Shown piece by piece: positions 55,420 through 64,000 of a stretch of 64,000 nt of DNA. Below the pieces are notes generated by a model. It saw nothing but the letters and a program-made list of their open reading frames with translations. It did no database searches and was not told where the DNA came from. Numbering within the stretch: position 1 is the stretch's first letter; each line of letters opens with the position of its first letter. This stretch comes from Coemansia sp. RSA 487 (lineage: Eukaryota > Kickxellomycota > Kickxellomycetes > Kickxellales > Kickxellaceae), in the NCBI GenBank assembly GCA_027577595.1, contig JANBRJ010000009.1:62001-126000 (forward strand), in the 5' to 3' direction. The position numbers and the translations under genes were made by a program.

Positions 55420-55718
55420 AAAATCACTGTGAAAGAAAGGCTCTTGATATGATTTGCTTGTTTTTCTTTCGATACAAACTACTAATCATAACATTGTGGT
55501 ACGACGTATTTGGTATTGTATTTCCTGTCTGTAGGAATATTGATTGCTATGCAAGAATTGGTCAAGAGGAGACTGGCAAAGTCGACGTTATCATCTATAT
55601 ATTGTAAATAGCCTTTTTTTCTGGATAATATGTAATTTATAAAAGGTCAACTTATTTTATCTTGAAATGAGAAAAAGAGCCGTATATCGCGAAACATTAA
55701 ACAGAACAGATAGATCGA

Positions 55719-56054
55719 TCAGTGCTGGTTCTGCTGGCTCTTGTCGCCAGAAGACTTCTTGAGCGTGATAGTCATTGGGACGATGTCGCCAAGGAAATCG
55801 TACTGCTCGATGCTCTGGACAGCCTTTGCCGTGTCCTTGTACTGAACCGTTTTGCGCTTATCGAGACGTGAAAATTCGTATGCCTCACGCACAAGGCTTT
55901 CTACAAAATACTCTGTAGCTTTAGAAATAAGAAAGATGCTTTCGGAACCGCACGCGAAGATATCCTTGTCCTCTTTGACGATTCGACGGACACGGGCAGC
56001 TGGTAGCATCGATGTGCCTGGTGCGCTGGTGGTTGTTGGTTCTGATGCGGCCAT
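55719..56054 (-). CDS. Histone-fold protein, Dpb3/CHRAC1/POLE4 type
   Basis: 111 residues, single exon. After about 18 flexible residues comes a CBF-A/NF-YC-like histone fold: LPAARVRRIVKEDKDI (helix 1), SESIFLISKATEYFVESLVREAY (helix 2, quoted only as ISKATEYFVESLV), then RKTVQYKDTAKAVQ and a C-terminal FLGDIVP. These blocks match the small subunits of DNA polymerase epsilon (Dpb3/POLE4) and the CHRAC/ISW2 remodeller (CHRAC1, Dls1). The three cannot be told apart by eye. The other Pol epsilon accessory subunit, DPB2, lies at the left edge of the window, 54 kb away. It converges on the snoRNA host gene and is divergent from the HDAC gene. Confidence 0.88.
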   Translation of the reverse strand: MAASEPTTTSAPGTSMLPAARVRRIVKEDKDIFACGSESIFLISKATEYFVESLVREAYEFSRLDKRKTVQYKDTAKAVQSIEQYDFLGDIVPMTITLKKSSGDKSQQNQH

Positions 56055-56579
56055 AGTAATTTTCCAAAAGAGTATATACTTAACGTAAACAAAAGAAAAG
56101 AAAAGAAAAGAAAAAAAAAAGAAAGTGCGGTTATTACAGAATGTATTGATGAATGGGCATGCCAGCTAATGGCCAAGTAAAGCTGGAAAGGAATTGTTGT
56201 TTGCATTGAGATAGCCCAAGTGACTATGGGGGTTGTTCGGAAAAGGATGCGATTTGCGCAGAAAAGAAGCGAGCTGAATCGCGAGTATCCCATGAGGATA
56301 TAGGCATCCGAGCTGTTTGATCTTGGAGCTGTGGTATGGCACTTAGTTACAATATATAGATCTACGGTTTGGTACTGAAATATGCTGCAGATTTCCCATA
56401 CACTTTCTTGCGCGTACACAAGCTGCAAGTATTTGCCTTGGCATTTAGCACGCCCCCATTTTTGGATACCAATGAGCCGATGTCATTATTGTCCAATTTC
56501 ATCTGTTGCTTCAAGCTTCCGTTCTTTCCGACTATTGTTCTTTTATTAACATTTTTATTATTGATAGCTGACCGTACTG
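56055..56579. promoter_or_regulatory. Divergent region histone-fold gene / HDAC
   Basis: 525 bases between start codons, with an AAAAG repeat near 56095-56125. A TTGATAG acceptor-like site (56570) lies just before the HDAC start, so a 5' intron there is possible. No other feature. Confidence 0.45.
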
Positions 56580-57869
56580 ATGAACAGGGCAAACGGGATA
56601 GAAAGACACCTAGGCAGCAAGTATACAGAACAGAACGATGAGAGAAAAGTGGGATTTGTGTACGATATCCGGATGAAGTACCATCAGGATCTGGAAGATC
56701 CGAACGACCCGCACCCAGAGGACCCCCGGCGCATCTACTGGATCCACGAGCTCCTGGGCAGAGCATACTGCCTGAAACTTATGCGCCAGGTCAAAGTGAC
56801 GCCGGCCACCGATGAACAGATACTGCGCGTACATACGAAAAAGCACCTGAGCTTTATGAAAGAAACTGAGATCATGGAGAAAACGACGCTTGTTGAGGCC
56901 CAGAAAAAGTACGACTCTGTGTTCCTGTGCAACGAGACAAACTACTGTGCACGGCTGAGTGCTGGAGGGTTAGTATCGCTGTGCAATGAGGTTGCGGCGG
57001 GTAGACTGAACAGCGGGATTGCGATCATCCGGCCGCCGGGGCACCACGCGTGTCCAAACAAGCCGATGGGCTTTTGCTTGCTGAATAATATTGCCATCGC
57101 CATTCGGGACCTCCAGGATCGCAACCTTGTCAGGAAGGTCATGGTGGTCGACTGGGACGTGCACCACGGCAACGGGATCCAGGAAGTGTTCTACAGCGAC
57201 AAGAGCGTCCTGTACTGCTCGATACACAGGCACGACGGCGGCGAGTTTTTCCCGTCCGCATCAACCGGCGGCATGAACATGGTTGGCATTGGCGATGGAA
57301 GAGGCTTCAACATCAACATCCCGTGGGTTACAAAGGAAATGGGCGATGGCGACTACGTCTACGCATTCAAAAAGGTGGTCCTGCCGGTTGCCAGGAAGTT
57401 CCGTCCGGATATGGTCATTGTTGCCTCTGGGTTTGACGCTGCCATCTGCGACCCGATCGGTGGGTGCAACGTCAGCCCCGAGTGCTACGCATACATGACC
57501 AGTATGCTCAACTCTGTGTCCAACCAGAAGCTGATTCTGTCCCTGGAAGGCGGATACAACCTTGACGCGACGTCAAACTCTGCGCTTGCGTGCGTCAAAG
57601 CACTCTTGAACCTCGGCTGGAAGAGCGGTATCACGCCAAGACATGCCACATATCTCGCGTATGCTACCCTATCCGATTGGGAGATTAACGGCGTGCCCAT
57701 GCCGCACCCAAAGTACTCGCCTGAGTGGCTGGCGCTGCCTGAATGGGACCCGGAAATCGAAGTTCCGGACTGCTACAATGCTGAACCTTCGGAGCTCGGC
57801 AAGGCTACTGTAGATCAGGTAGTCCAGACACAGAAACAATACTGGCCCTCACTTTCAATGGCGGAATAG
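56580..57869 (+). CDS. Class II histone deacetylase, catalytic domain only
   Basis: 429 residues. The zinc-dependent deacetylase domain fills residues about 25-400: VGFVYDIRMKYH, DPHPEDPRRI, RPPGHHACPNKPMGFCLLNN (tandem His), VVDWDVHHGNG (zinc ligands Asp and His), VIVASGFDAA and LSLEGGYNL. DPHPE..RI and the Asp-X-His zinc ligands place it with class II enzymes (Hda1/Clr3, HDAC6). Unlike Hda1 and Clr3 it has no C-terminal Arb2 domain, and unlike HDAC6 no second domain or zinc-finger; the tail is only about 60 residues. Start ATG at 56580; an extra upstream exon cannot be excluded. Likely deacetylates histone or other lysines in chromatin or cytosol. Converges on thymidylate synthase. Confidence 0.93.
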   Translation: MNRANGIERHLGSKYTEQNDERKVGFVYDIRMKYHQDLEDPNDPHPEDPRRIYWIHELLGRAYCLKLMRQVKVTPATDEQILRVHTKKHLSFMKETEIMEKTTLVEAQKKYDSVFLCNETNYCARLSAGGLVSLCNEVAAGRLNSGIAIIRPPGHHACPNKPMGFCLLNNIAIAIRDLQDRNLVRKVMVVDWDVHHGNGIQEVFYSDKSVLYCSIHRHDGGEFFPSASTGGMNMVGIGDGRGFNINIPWVTKEMGDGDYVYAFKKVVLPVARKFRPDMVIVASGFDAAICDPIGGCNVSPECYAYMTSMLNSVSNQKLILSLEGGYNLDATSNSALACVKALLNLGWKSGITPRHATYLAYATLSDWEINGVPMPHPKYSPEWLALPEWDPEIEVPDCYNAEPSELGKATVDQVVQTQKQYWPSLSMAE

Positions 57870-57994
57870 CTTGTCTTTATTTACCATTTGCCAAGCTGCA
57901 AACGATGAACTTAAACGATGGTAGATTTGCTGGTTTGAAGCTTGTATTTTTTTTCTAAAGGCGAAGGAATTGGGCACTGCAATAGTCTGAAATA

Positions 57995-58927
<933 letters not shown>

Positions 58928-59147
58928 TTAGTCGAGTACCTTGTGAAAATAAATTCAGTAAAAGCTATAACAGCCAGAAAAATACATAGCTGCTAAAAAA
59001 AACGAAACAAGAGAAAAGAGAAAGCTTTCCTTTCGCGTAATCTGCCATAGAAACCGCACTGCCAGCTGATCGCACGCGCTAGAGATGCAAACTCGCGTCG
59101 CGTCTTTCTCTGTCCAGAAATTGGCTGAAAATTTTTGATTTAATAAG

Positions 59148-61211
59148 CTAAAATATAGAACCCAAAACTTCGATGTACGCTACCAAATTGCTGTTGTGCC
59201 GAAGATACGCCAAAAGCTCGCTGTATGTCATAAAGAAAGGGTCTTTTGGGTTTGCCTCAGAGAAAACATCCTCGGTCATAATTCTGACCGCATCCTGATT
59301 CAGTGCTTCTATTACTGACCATTCCTGGTCGGTCGTCGGATCATGCCACACTGTACAGGGCAGTAGCGCGTTTTGATTATTCTTTGGCTGGGTGTCTAAC
59401 ACCGCCAGCTGCTCCTCGTGGATCAAGGTGCTTGGCCAAGGTGGGGTCTTGGATGAATGGCTGATCTTTCTTGGCAAGGGGCTTGCCAATTGAACGGCCA
59501 CTGCATCGCTGTGTTCCTGGTAGCCATGCAGTAAGGACCCAATCCCACCTGTAGGCTCCAGTCCTGGCGAGGTGGAATCGGATGCAGTCGCTGATGGCTG
59601 AGAGGAGGTTTCTGGCGCAGCGTTACTTGCTTGCCGGTGGCGCATCAATTGTGCCGACGCCACAGTGCCGATTGTTGCCGAAGTCGTGGCTGCGATAGAA
59701 ACAGCATTGCTACTAGTGTCGCTTGGCTCCTCCTCGCTGTTGCTAGATGCGCTGTTCTGTTCAATCTCGTGGACAGGCAGCTCGGCTCCATGTCGTGTCG
59801 GCGTCTCGGAGCTGCGCACAAATGTCAGGTTGGAACGCATTGAAGGGGCTTCTTTTCTCGGTCCAGATTGCACGCCGTCTGGAACAGAGGCCGAGAATGC
59901 ACCGGTGAGCGGCTGGTCTGGCATCAGCTCACCTGGATTCCCTATTGCCTCGGCGTTTGCAGACCGGAGCAACATGTTGGTCAACTTGCGACTTGTCTCT
60001 GAAAACGCCTCGAGCATTGCGCGCATGTCGTCGCGGCTGATCCGGCCATCGCCGTCTACATCATACGCACGGAATATATAAGGCGCTTTATCCTCAAGCG
60101 TACCCTTATTGTAAACAGAGAACCCCTGTGCCATTTCCTTGAAGGTAATTTCGTTGTCCTCGTCGGCGTCGTAGTACGCAAATAAACGCTTTGCCATAAC
60201 GGACCGCGCGCCGCCATATTTTCCAAGACACTGGTAGAACATCTCGCGGGTAATCACCATGGTGCCGCTGGTATTTACCGTAGATAGCACACAGAACTCG
60301 CTGTATAGGTTGTTGATCTCCTTGCGCGACAGCTGTGTCGAGTCCACAATATCGGAGTATATCTTTGTAGGAACCTCTTCCACCTCAATCGTTCCGGGGT
60401 ACAGATGGCGAATAAGAGGTATACTTTGGTTCATCAGTGGTGGCAGCGGAACTGGGATCTTGAGCAAAAAGTGCTGTTGGTGCACGCTATGGGCCTCGCA
60501 AGACTCGCACAGATCCAGGCTGCTGCACTGTGCGCACTTGTACCGCACTCCGTGAATGGGCGTCTCTTTGCAATTATCGCACGTTATTCCACGGTGAATC
60601 AGGCTGCTTCGTCGAGCGTGGTCCTCGGCAATCGACCCGATGAGATGAAGTAGCTGGATGTCTATCTGCATCTTGCGGCTCTCTTCATCGGACTCGTTGT
60701 CGTCATTGTCGTCATCGCTGGAGTTCTTGCTGTCGCTGTCCTTGTCAGAGTCTGCAGACTCCATTGCCCCTGCTGCCAAGGCAATCATATCTCGCGCTAC
60801 TGCTTCTTCCTCGTCGTCCATGAAATGTGTGCCGACAGCCGACAGCGATGCCCTTGAGTCTCGCCGCGTAAACGATATACCGTTTGGAGAAGCATCGCTT
60901 GTGTCGGTACTGTCCAGAGTTTCCAATATGTTTATAATTGTATTGTCTGTTCCCGCCGAAGGCTGTCTTCGCTGACGACGAATTGACCGTGTTCTGTGCA
61001 AAGTAGTTTGTCTGCTGTCGCCGTCGATATATACAGGGTGAATATTGCGGTTTCTTCTCCTTCTCCTCTGGGCCACCTGCTCTTCGGTAGCGGTACGAGC
61101 CTCTACTGCTGTATGTCTGGCCGCTGCGTATACCCAGAGCGCGGCTATCCCTGCCAAAAGACCAAGCGTGACGATACTTGCTCGTGAATTGTGTGCAGTG
61201 CTGTCAGCCAT
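59148..61211 (-). CDS. Membrane-anchored ZZ-zinc-finger and EF-hand protein
   Basis: 687 residues. A single transmembrane segment near the N-terminus (residues about 13-30, IVTLGLLAGIAALWVYAA) precedes a disordered acidic region. A ZZ zinc finger lies at about 210-250 (CDNC, YKCAQC, DLCESC, HSVHQQH). Two canonical EF-hands follow: YDADEDNEITF near 343 and YDVDGDGRIS near 382, both with full calcium ligands. The second half is Ser/Thr-rich, then a C-terminal conserved-looking WHDPTTDQEWSVIEALNQD. The ZZ plus EF-hand order resembles uncharacterised fungal proteins. A calcium sensor at an organelle membrane (ER or outer mitochondrial) is inference. Confidence 0.8.
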   Translation of the reverse strand: MADSTAHNSRASIVTLGLLAGIAALWVYAAARHTAVEARTATEEQVAQRRRRRNRNIHPVYIDGDSRQTTLHRTRSIRRQRRQPSAGTDNTIINILETLDSTDTSDASPNGISFTRRDSRASLSAVGTHFMDDEEEAVARDMIALAAGAMESADSDKDSDSKNSSDDDNDDNESDEESRKMQIDIQLLHLIGSIAEDHARRSSLIHRGITCDNCKETPIHGVRYKCAQCSSLDLCESCEAHSVHQQHFLLKIPVPLPPLMNQSIPLIRHLYPGTIEVEEVPTKIYSDIVDSTQLSRKEINNLYSEFCVLSTVNTSGTMVITREMFYQCLGKYGGARSVMAKRLFAYYDADEDNEITFKEMAQGFSVYNKGTLEDKAPYIFRAYDVDGDGRISRDDMRAMLEAFSETSRKLTNMLLRSANAEAIGNPGELMPDQPLTGAFSASVPDGVQSGPRKEAPSMRSNLTFVRSSETPTRHGAELPVHEIEQNSASSNSEEEPSDTSSNAVSIAATTSATIGTVASAQLMRHRQASNAAPETSSQPSATASDSTSPGLEPTGGIGSLLHGYQEHSDAVAVQLASPLPRKISHSSKTPPWPSTLIHEEQLAVLDTQPKNNQNALLPCTVWHDPTTDQEWSVIEALNQDAVRIMTEDVFSEANPKDPFFMTYSELLAYLRHNSNLVAYIEVLGSIF

Positions 61212-61844
61212 TTTCTAATCTAGCGTATTTGGCTGACTTTTACTGCCCGTGCTTGCAGGTATAAAAATATATAATGAAGTAATTTCCTGGATTCGCCAAA
61301 CACCTAAATACAAATACCAAGCCTGAAGTGCAAAAAGAAAGAAAAGGGATTGGCTGGACTATAGAGTGCTGTGCTAAAGTACTGGACTTAAAAAACTGCG
61401 TGTCTGCATAAAGCATTGTCACGTGTGGCAAAGACATCGGATCTGGATTGAAAGTGCTGCCACCAAGCTGTGAACTGATCCAGCAGGATTCAGCAGATTT
61501 CCAGCTCCCTTCCATTCATTCGTTTCGGTTTTCGGCCCGACAGAATAAAGTAAAATATTGTGTTTTCGGCCAAGGCTGTGTAGCAAATGGTTACACTCCC
61601 TCTCGTTCGTGGATTATGCTCATCAAACAAGCCTTATTGGGGGAGATGCAGAGGTTTGCGGTATTCCACCTGCTTGCAATCTTCAATATAAATAGGGCTT
61701 ACATTTGTTCACTCAAAGCCAGCGAGCGATAGCAAACCTTTTTTCTTTTATTTCCTATCTGTATTCTGTAATATTTATCTTTTAAATTTGAAGTACACAC
61801 CTTGCTCTAAAGTGCAAGACCCACTCGCTTCCTTTAACGCAACC
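61212..61844. promoter_or_regulatory. Divergent region ZZ/EF-hand gene / Rcf2-like gene
   Basis: 630 bases between start codons; AT-rich near 61730-61790. No additional gene or repeat recognised. Confidence 0.4.
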
Positions 61845-62537
61845 ATGTCTCCGAAACACACCGAAAAGAAGGCCGAGGATAAAGCCATCGAGAACCTGAT
61901 GGTCAACGACAGTCTGTTTGCATTCGGCACAACGTTTGTTGCCGCATGCGCAGTCAGCGCCGCTGCCCAGCGCTTCTGGCCAGGCTACCGCCGGCTTCCC
62001 ATCTCTGCAAAGACTATTTTGATTCTAGCACCATCCATGGGCGCCATGTATGTCCGAGGTGAGCAAGCAGCGCTGGTATACCGCAGAAGCAAGTACGTTA
62101 ACCAACTCGACGAAGATGAGCGCGAGGCGCACCTTAAAAAGCACGATGCAATGAACCGCCGCGCCACCACCATGGAGCGCACCGTCGACTATATTACAAA
62201 GAACCGGTGGTCGATCCTTGGGTGTACTTGGCTTGCGGGGATGTCGGGCTCCATTTACCATTTGTACCGCAAGAAGGGGATGACTCCCGCCCAAAAGGCT
62301 GTCCAAGCTCGTATGTACGCGCAGGCCATCACCATTATTGGCATTCTGTCGACAGCAGGTATTGCCTCGTTGAGCAATGGTGCTAATGACAGGCACATCA
62401 AACATAACAGCGCTGCACTCGAGGCTGCGCTTGCTGCTGACACCAGGATCGTTGATAAGGATATGGCAGATGCAAGGAACAAGGCGCAGGCATCGTCAGC
62501 ACATCTTTCTCCGTCTGTTATTGAGAAGACAGAGTAA
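61845..62537 (+). CDS. RCF2: HIG1-domain protein, respiratory supercomplex factor 2-like
   Basis: 230 residues from the ATG at 61845 (AACCATGTC), preferred over the in-frame TTG codon upstream because of context and size (yeast Rcf2: 224). Two N-terminal hydrophobic segments (LFAFGTTFVAACAVSAAAQ and TILILAPSMGAMYV) are followed by a HIG1 domain with two helices (WSILGCTWLAGMSGSIYHLY and YAQAITIIGILSTAGIASL) and a linking RKKGMTPAQKAVQARM, the usual QR..RA-type signature. Rcf2 sits in the inner mitochondrial membrane and modulates cytochrome c oxidase and III-IV supercomplexes. A mitochondrial targeting signal is not evident, as in yeast Rcf2. Confidence 0.82.
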   Translation: MSPKHTEKKAEDKAIENLMVNDSLFAFGTTFVAACAVSAAAQRFWPGYRRLPISAKTILILAPSMGAMYVRGEQAALVYRRSKYVNQLDEDEREAHLKKHDAMNRRATTMERTVDYITKNRWSILGCTWLAGMSGSIYHLYRKKGMTPAQKAVQARMYAQAITIIGILSTAGIASLSNGANDRHIKHNSAALEAALAADTRIVDKDMADARNKAQASSAHLSPSVIEKTE

Positions 62538-62941
62538 TGCTCTGCTCGTTTAGAATAGCTGGTTGTTCTGTTAGGTTCAGTAGCAGCAGCAACCGTAGAT
62601 ATTTTTCTTCACATTTCCTCTATCTTATATTCAGATTAATTTTGTAATCTCATTCACGCTGTGTTTTGCAAAGCTAATTGCGTCGAATAAGGATGCATAT
62701 GCGTCGAATGATGAAATATCTGTGGTGGCAATAGCACATTTTGTGATTCAAGAAAAAGTCGTTTGTGTTAGTTGGCGCGGCATATGCGTTGGTACAAAAC
62801 AGGAAAACATACAAAAGAAAATACAAATGTTAGTACCATTGTCAAAAAGCAATCACAGATGTTTATCTCTTCAGCTCCCTTTGGTCACTGAAGATCGGTG
62901 CAGATGCCGTGTCCTATGGTTTGAATTTGCAAGTGTATTGT
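62538..62941. other. Intergenic region
   Basis: About 400 bases after the Rcf2-like gene; 3' UTR and AT-rich sequence. No gene recognised. Confidence 0.4.
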
Positions 62942-62971
62942 AACTTCCAGTGATCGAAAAGCACTGGAAGT
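62942..62971. repeat. Perfect 10-bp hairpin beside the transposase fragment
   Basis: ACTTCCAGTG and CACTGGAAGT, separated by ten bases (ATCGAAAAG-type loop). It lies just beyond the 3' end of the DDE transposase remnant, so it may be a terminal structure of that element or an independent terminator-like hairpin. Confidence 0.6.
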
Positions 62972-63013
62972 AGACGTATTGTAGTGAGGCAGATTTGGCC
63001 CAGCAAATATTCC

Positions 63014-63560
63014 TCACTGCTGATAAATTCTATGGCTTAGGATATCCTCTTTTGAATAAAACTGAAGAGGAGCTTTAGCTCCGTCTACTCTATCACTATG
63101 AAATACTCTATCATTGAGTCTATAGTCTGCTGTAAAGCCTGCTCTGCGAAGTCCCCATTTTACTTTGGACCAAAGCTCCTCAATGGGACTTAGAAAGGGT
63201 GAATATGGAGGCAGATATATACCCTTGTATCGTCTGTTTTCTATTAGGTTTCGAATAGCTAATTGCGTGTAGACTGGAGCACTATCCATCACAGGATATA
63301 GTGGCCATTCATGCTCTTTGCATCCAGTACATCGATTGCATTTGAGATGTAGGCTAGAAAGTGCTCTGCTCGTGTGCCAACACGCCCACTAATCCTGATA
63401 TCCTTGCCATTGGCTTTTCTCTTTCTAGCAACAGAAACGGTTTGAGGCTTTCTCAATGGAACATCCATTAGCATGCGCATGCATACAAACATGTTGTCTG
63501 GCTCCTTATCTGAGTGACAGTCTTCTTCCAACATGTCTACATCTGGCAAAAAGTGCATGA
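63014..63560 (-). mobile_element. Remnant of a Tc1/mariner-type DDE transposase
   Basis: Minus-strand reading frames 63558-63289 and 63292-63014 are pieces of one transposase, offset by a single-base deletion near 63290 (...KSMNGHYIL then MDSAPVYTQLAI). The second part keeps the second catalytic Asp (MDSAPVY) and the third acidic residue in YLPPYSPFLSPIEELWSKVK, the hallmark of DDE_3/Tc1-mariner-type transposases. The N-terminal helix-turn-helix region and first Asp are missing. The element is therefore dead; no matching terminal inverted repeats were found on both sides. Plain cut-and-paste DNA transposon. Confidence 0.8.
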
Positions 63561-64000
63561 CTTAGTTGTTCTTCAGATTGCTAGGTTTTATTAAGATCAA
63601 TGTTGACTAACCACATTGAATGCACGGACAGAGACTGAGAAGCCAATCCATTTTAGTGTGAAATAATAGGTGTGTGGCGAACAGCTTTTTCCACAAACCC
63701 CAGTTTGCACCTCTTGCTTCCAAGCGCAAATATAAGGTCAACCAACGCAAAAGGCTTTTTATTGGAATGCAAAATGCGCTATTGCCACCGCAAAGCTTTC
63801 ACCGTTCGACGCGTATACATCATTGTTCAACGCAATTAGTTTTGCAAAATACAGCACTTCTTGCTGTGCTCGAAAAACTAATAAACATTAACGAACATAT
63901 CGATGTCGCAGGCTAATACACCATAAAATCGCTGATTGCATCTCCGGCCCGGAACAAAGACATGGGCGGCTGGGTTGCCAGGGCTGGCGCCTTCTTTGGC
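63561..64000. other. Right edge of window, no assigned gene
   Basis: 440 bases. A short plus-strand ORF (63674-63916) does not look like protein. The last 50 bases turn GC-rich; on the minus strand they read KKAPALATQPPMSLFRAGDA and end in TAG near 63913, which could be the 3' end of a gene continuing beyond the window, but this rests on some 25 codons only. Confidence 0.3.

Larger units (their letters stand above)
53400..55640 (+). ncRNA. Non-coding host gene with six intronic box C/D snoRNAs
   Basis: No protein-like frame covers this 2.2 kb, yet it has regular splice signals. Inferred exons: about 53400-53473, 53736-53833, 54074-54136, 54385-54442, 54772-54831, 55091-55257 and 55535 to about 55640. 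Introns are 240-330 nt. Donors: GTAATT (weak), GTAAGC, GTAAGT, GTATGT, GTACGT and GCAAGT (a GC-AG intron). Branch motifs TACTAAT or close occur at 53677, 54022, 54341, 54718 and 55480. Each intron holds exactly one box C/D snoRNA, 46-80 nt after the donor. Exons are short and full of stops, so the spliced RNA is probably a by-product, as in mammalian GAS5. The guide order equals yeast snR78-snR77-snR76-snR75-snR74-snR73. Exon ends are from sequence motifs only. Confidence 0.82.

Noticed and set aside
55392-55607. 71-residue plus-strand ORF
   Set aside because: Overlaps the snR73-like RNA and crosses the inferred branch point and acceptor.
61788-61844. Upstream in-frame extension of the Rcf2-like gene
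   Set aside because: Begins with TTG, not ATG, and would exceed the family length.
63674-63916. 80-residue plus-strand ORF near the right edge
   Set aside because: No recognised motif, composition not protein-like, no splice or promoter support.

Overview
The window looks like nuclear DNA of an early-diverging filamentous fungus. Genes are dense, on both strands, and have few short GT-AG introns, often with branch points close to TACTAAT. The gene set is that of a respiring, COPII- and Ska/SKI-bearing eukaryote: complex I subunit NDUFS5, a HIG1/Rcf2-like protein, PA200/Blm10, Polo kinase, Vps1 and Ski3. A Kickxellomycotina-like fungus (Coemansia and relatives) fits best, but this is inference from protein style and decayed DUF4246 and F-box/LRR-like genes; no search was run.

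Layout. 1-9.4 kb: DNA polymerase epsilon subunit B (DPB2) converges on a four-exon PA200/Blm10 gene. 9.4-19.5 kb: topoisomerase I, SEC24, an endonuclease/exonuclease/phosphatase-fold protein and a saccharopine-dehydrogenase-like oxidoreductase. 19.5-28.1 kb: a gene-poor, AT-rich zone with a broken DUF4246 gene, a broken F-box/LRR-like gene, small unassigned ORFs, one intact MATE transporter and microsatellites. 28.1-52.9 kb: SKI3, a Reg1-like PP1 regulator, NDUFS5, mitoribosomal mL50, a secreted S9 peptidase, RNA14/CstF77, Polo kinase, VPS1 and RanGAP. 53.3-55.7 kb: no protein gene, but a split non-coding gene. 55.7-62.5 kb: a Dpb3/CHRAC-type histone-fold protein, a class II HDAC, thymidylate synthase, a ZZ/EF-hand membrane protein and an Rcf2-like protein. 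62.9-63.6 kb: a decayed DDE transposase fragment.

The main discovery is at 53.4-55.6 kb. Six box C/D snoRNAs each lie in their own intron of a TATA-driven non-coding host gene. Their guides are predicted, by the D+5 rule, to target the sites of yeast snR78, snR77, snR76, snR75, snR74 and snR73, in that order. In Saccharomyces the same series (snR78 to snR72) is an intronless polycistron; in mammals GAS5 is the analogous intron-hosting gene. The seventh member (snR72) was not found.

Functional themes: several genes serve replication and chromatin (two Pol epsilon-type subunits, TOP1, HDAC, thymidylate synthase), RNA processing and decay (RNA14, SKI3, the snoRNA host), mitochondrial function (NDUFS5, mL50, Rcf2-like) and traffic or signalling (SEC24, VPS1, RanGAP, Polo, Reg1-like). 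They are neighbours, not operons; transcription is gene by gene.
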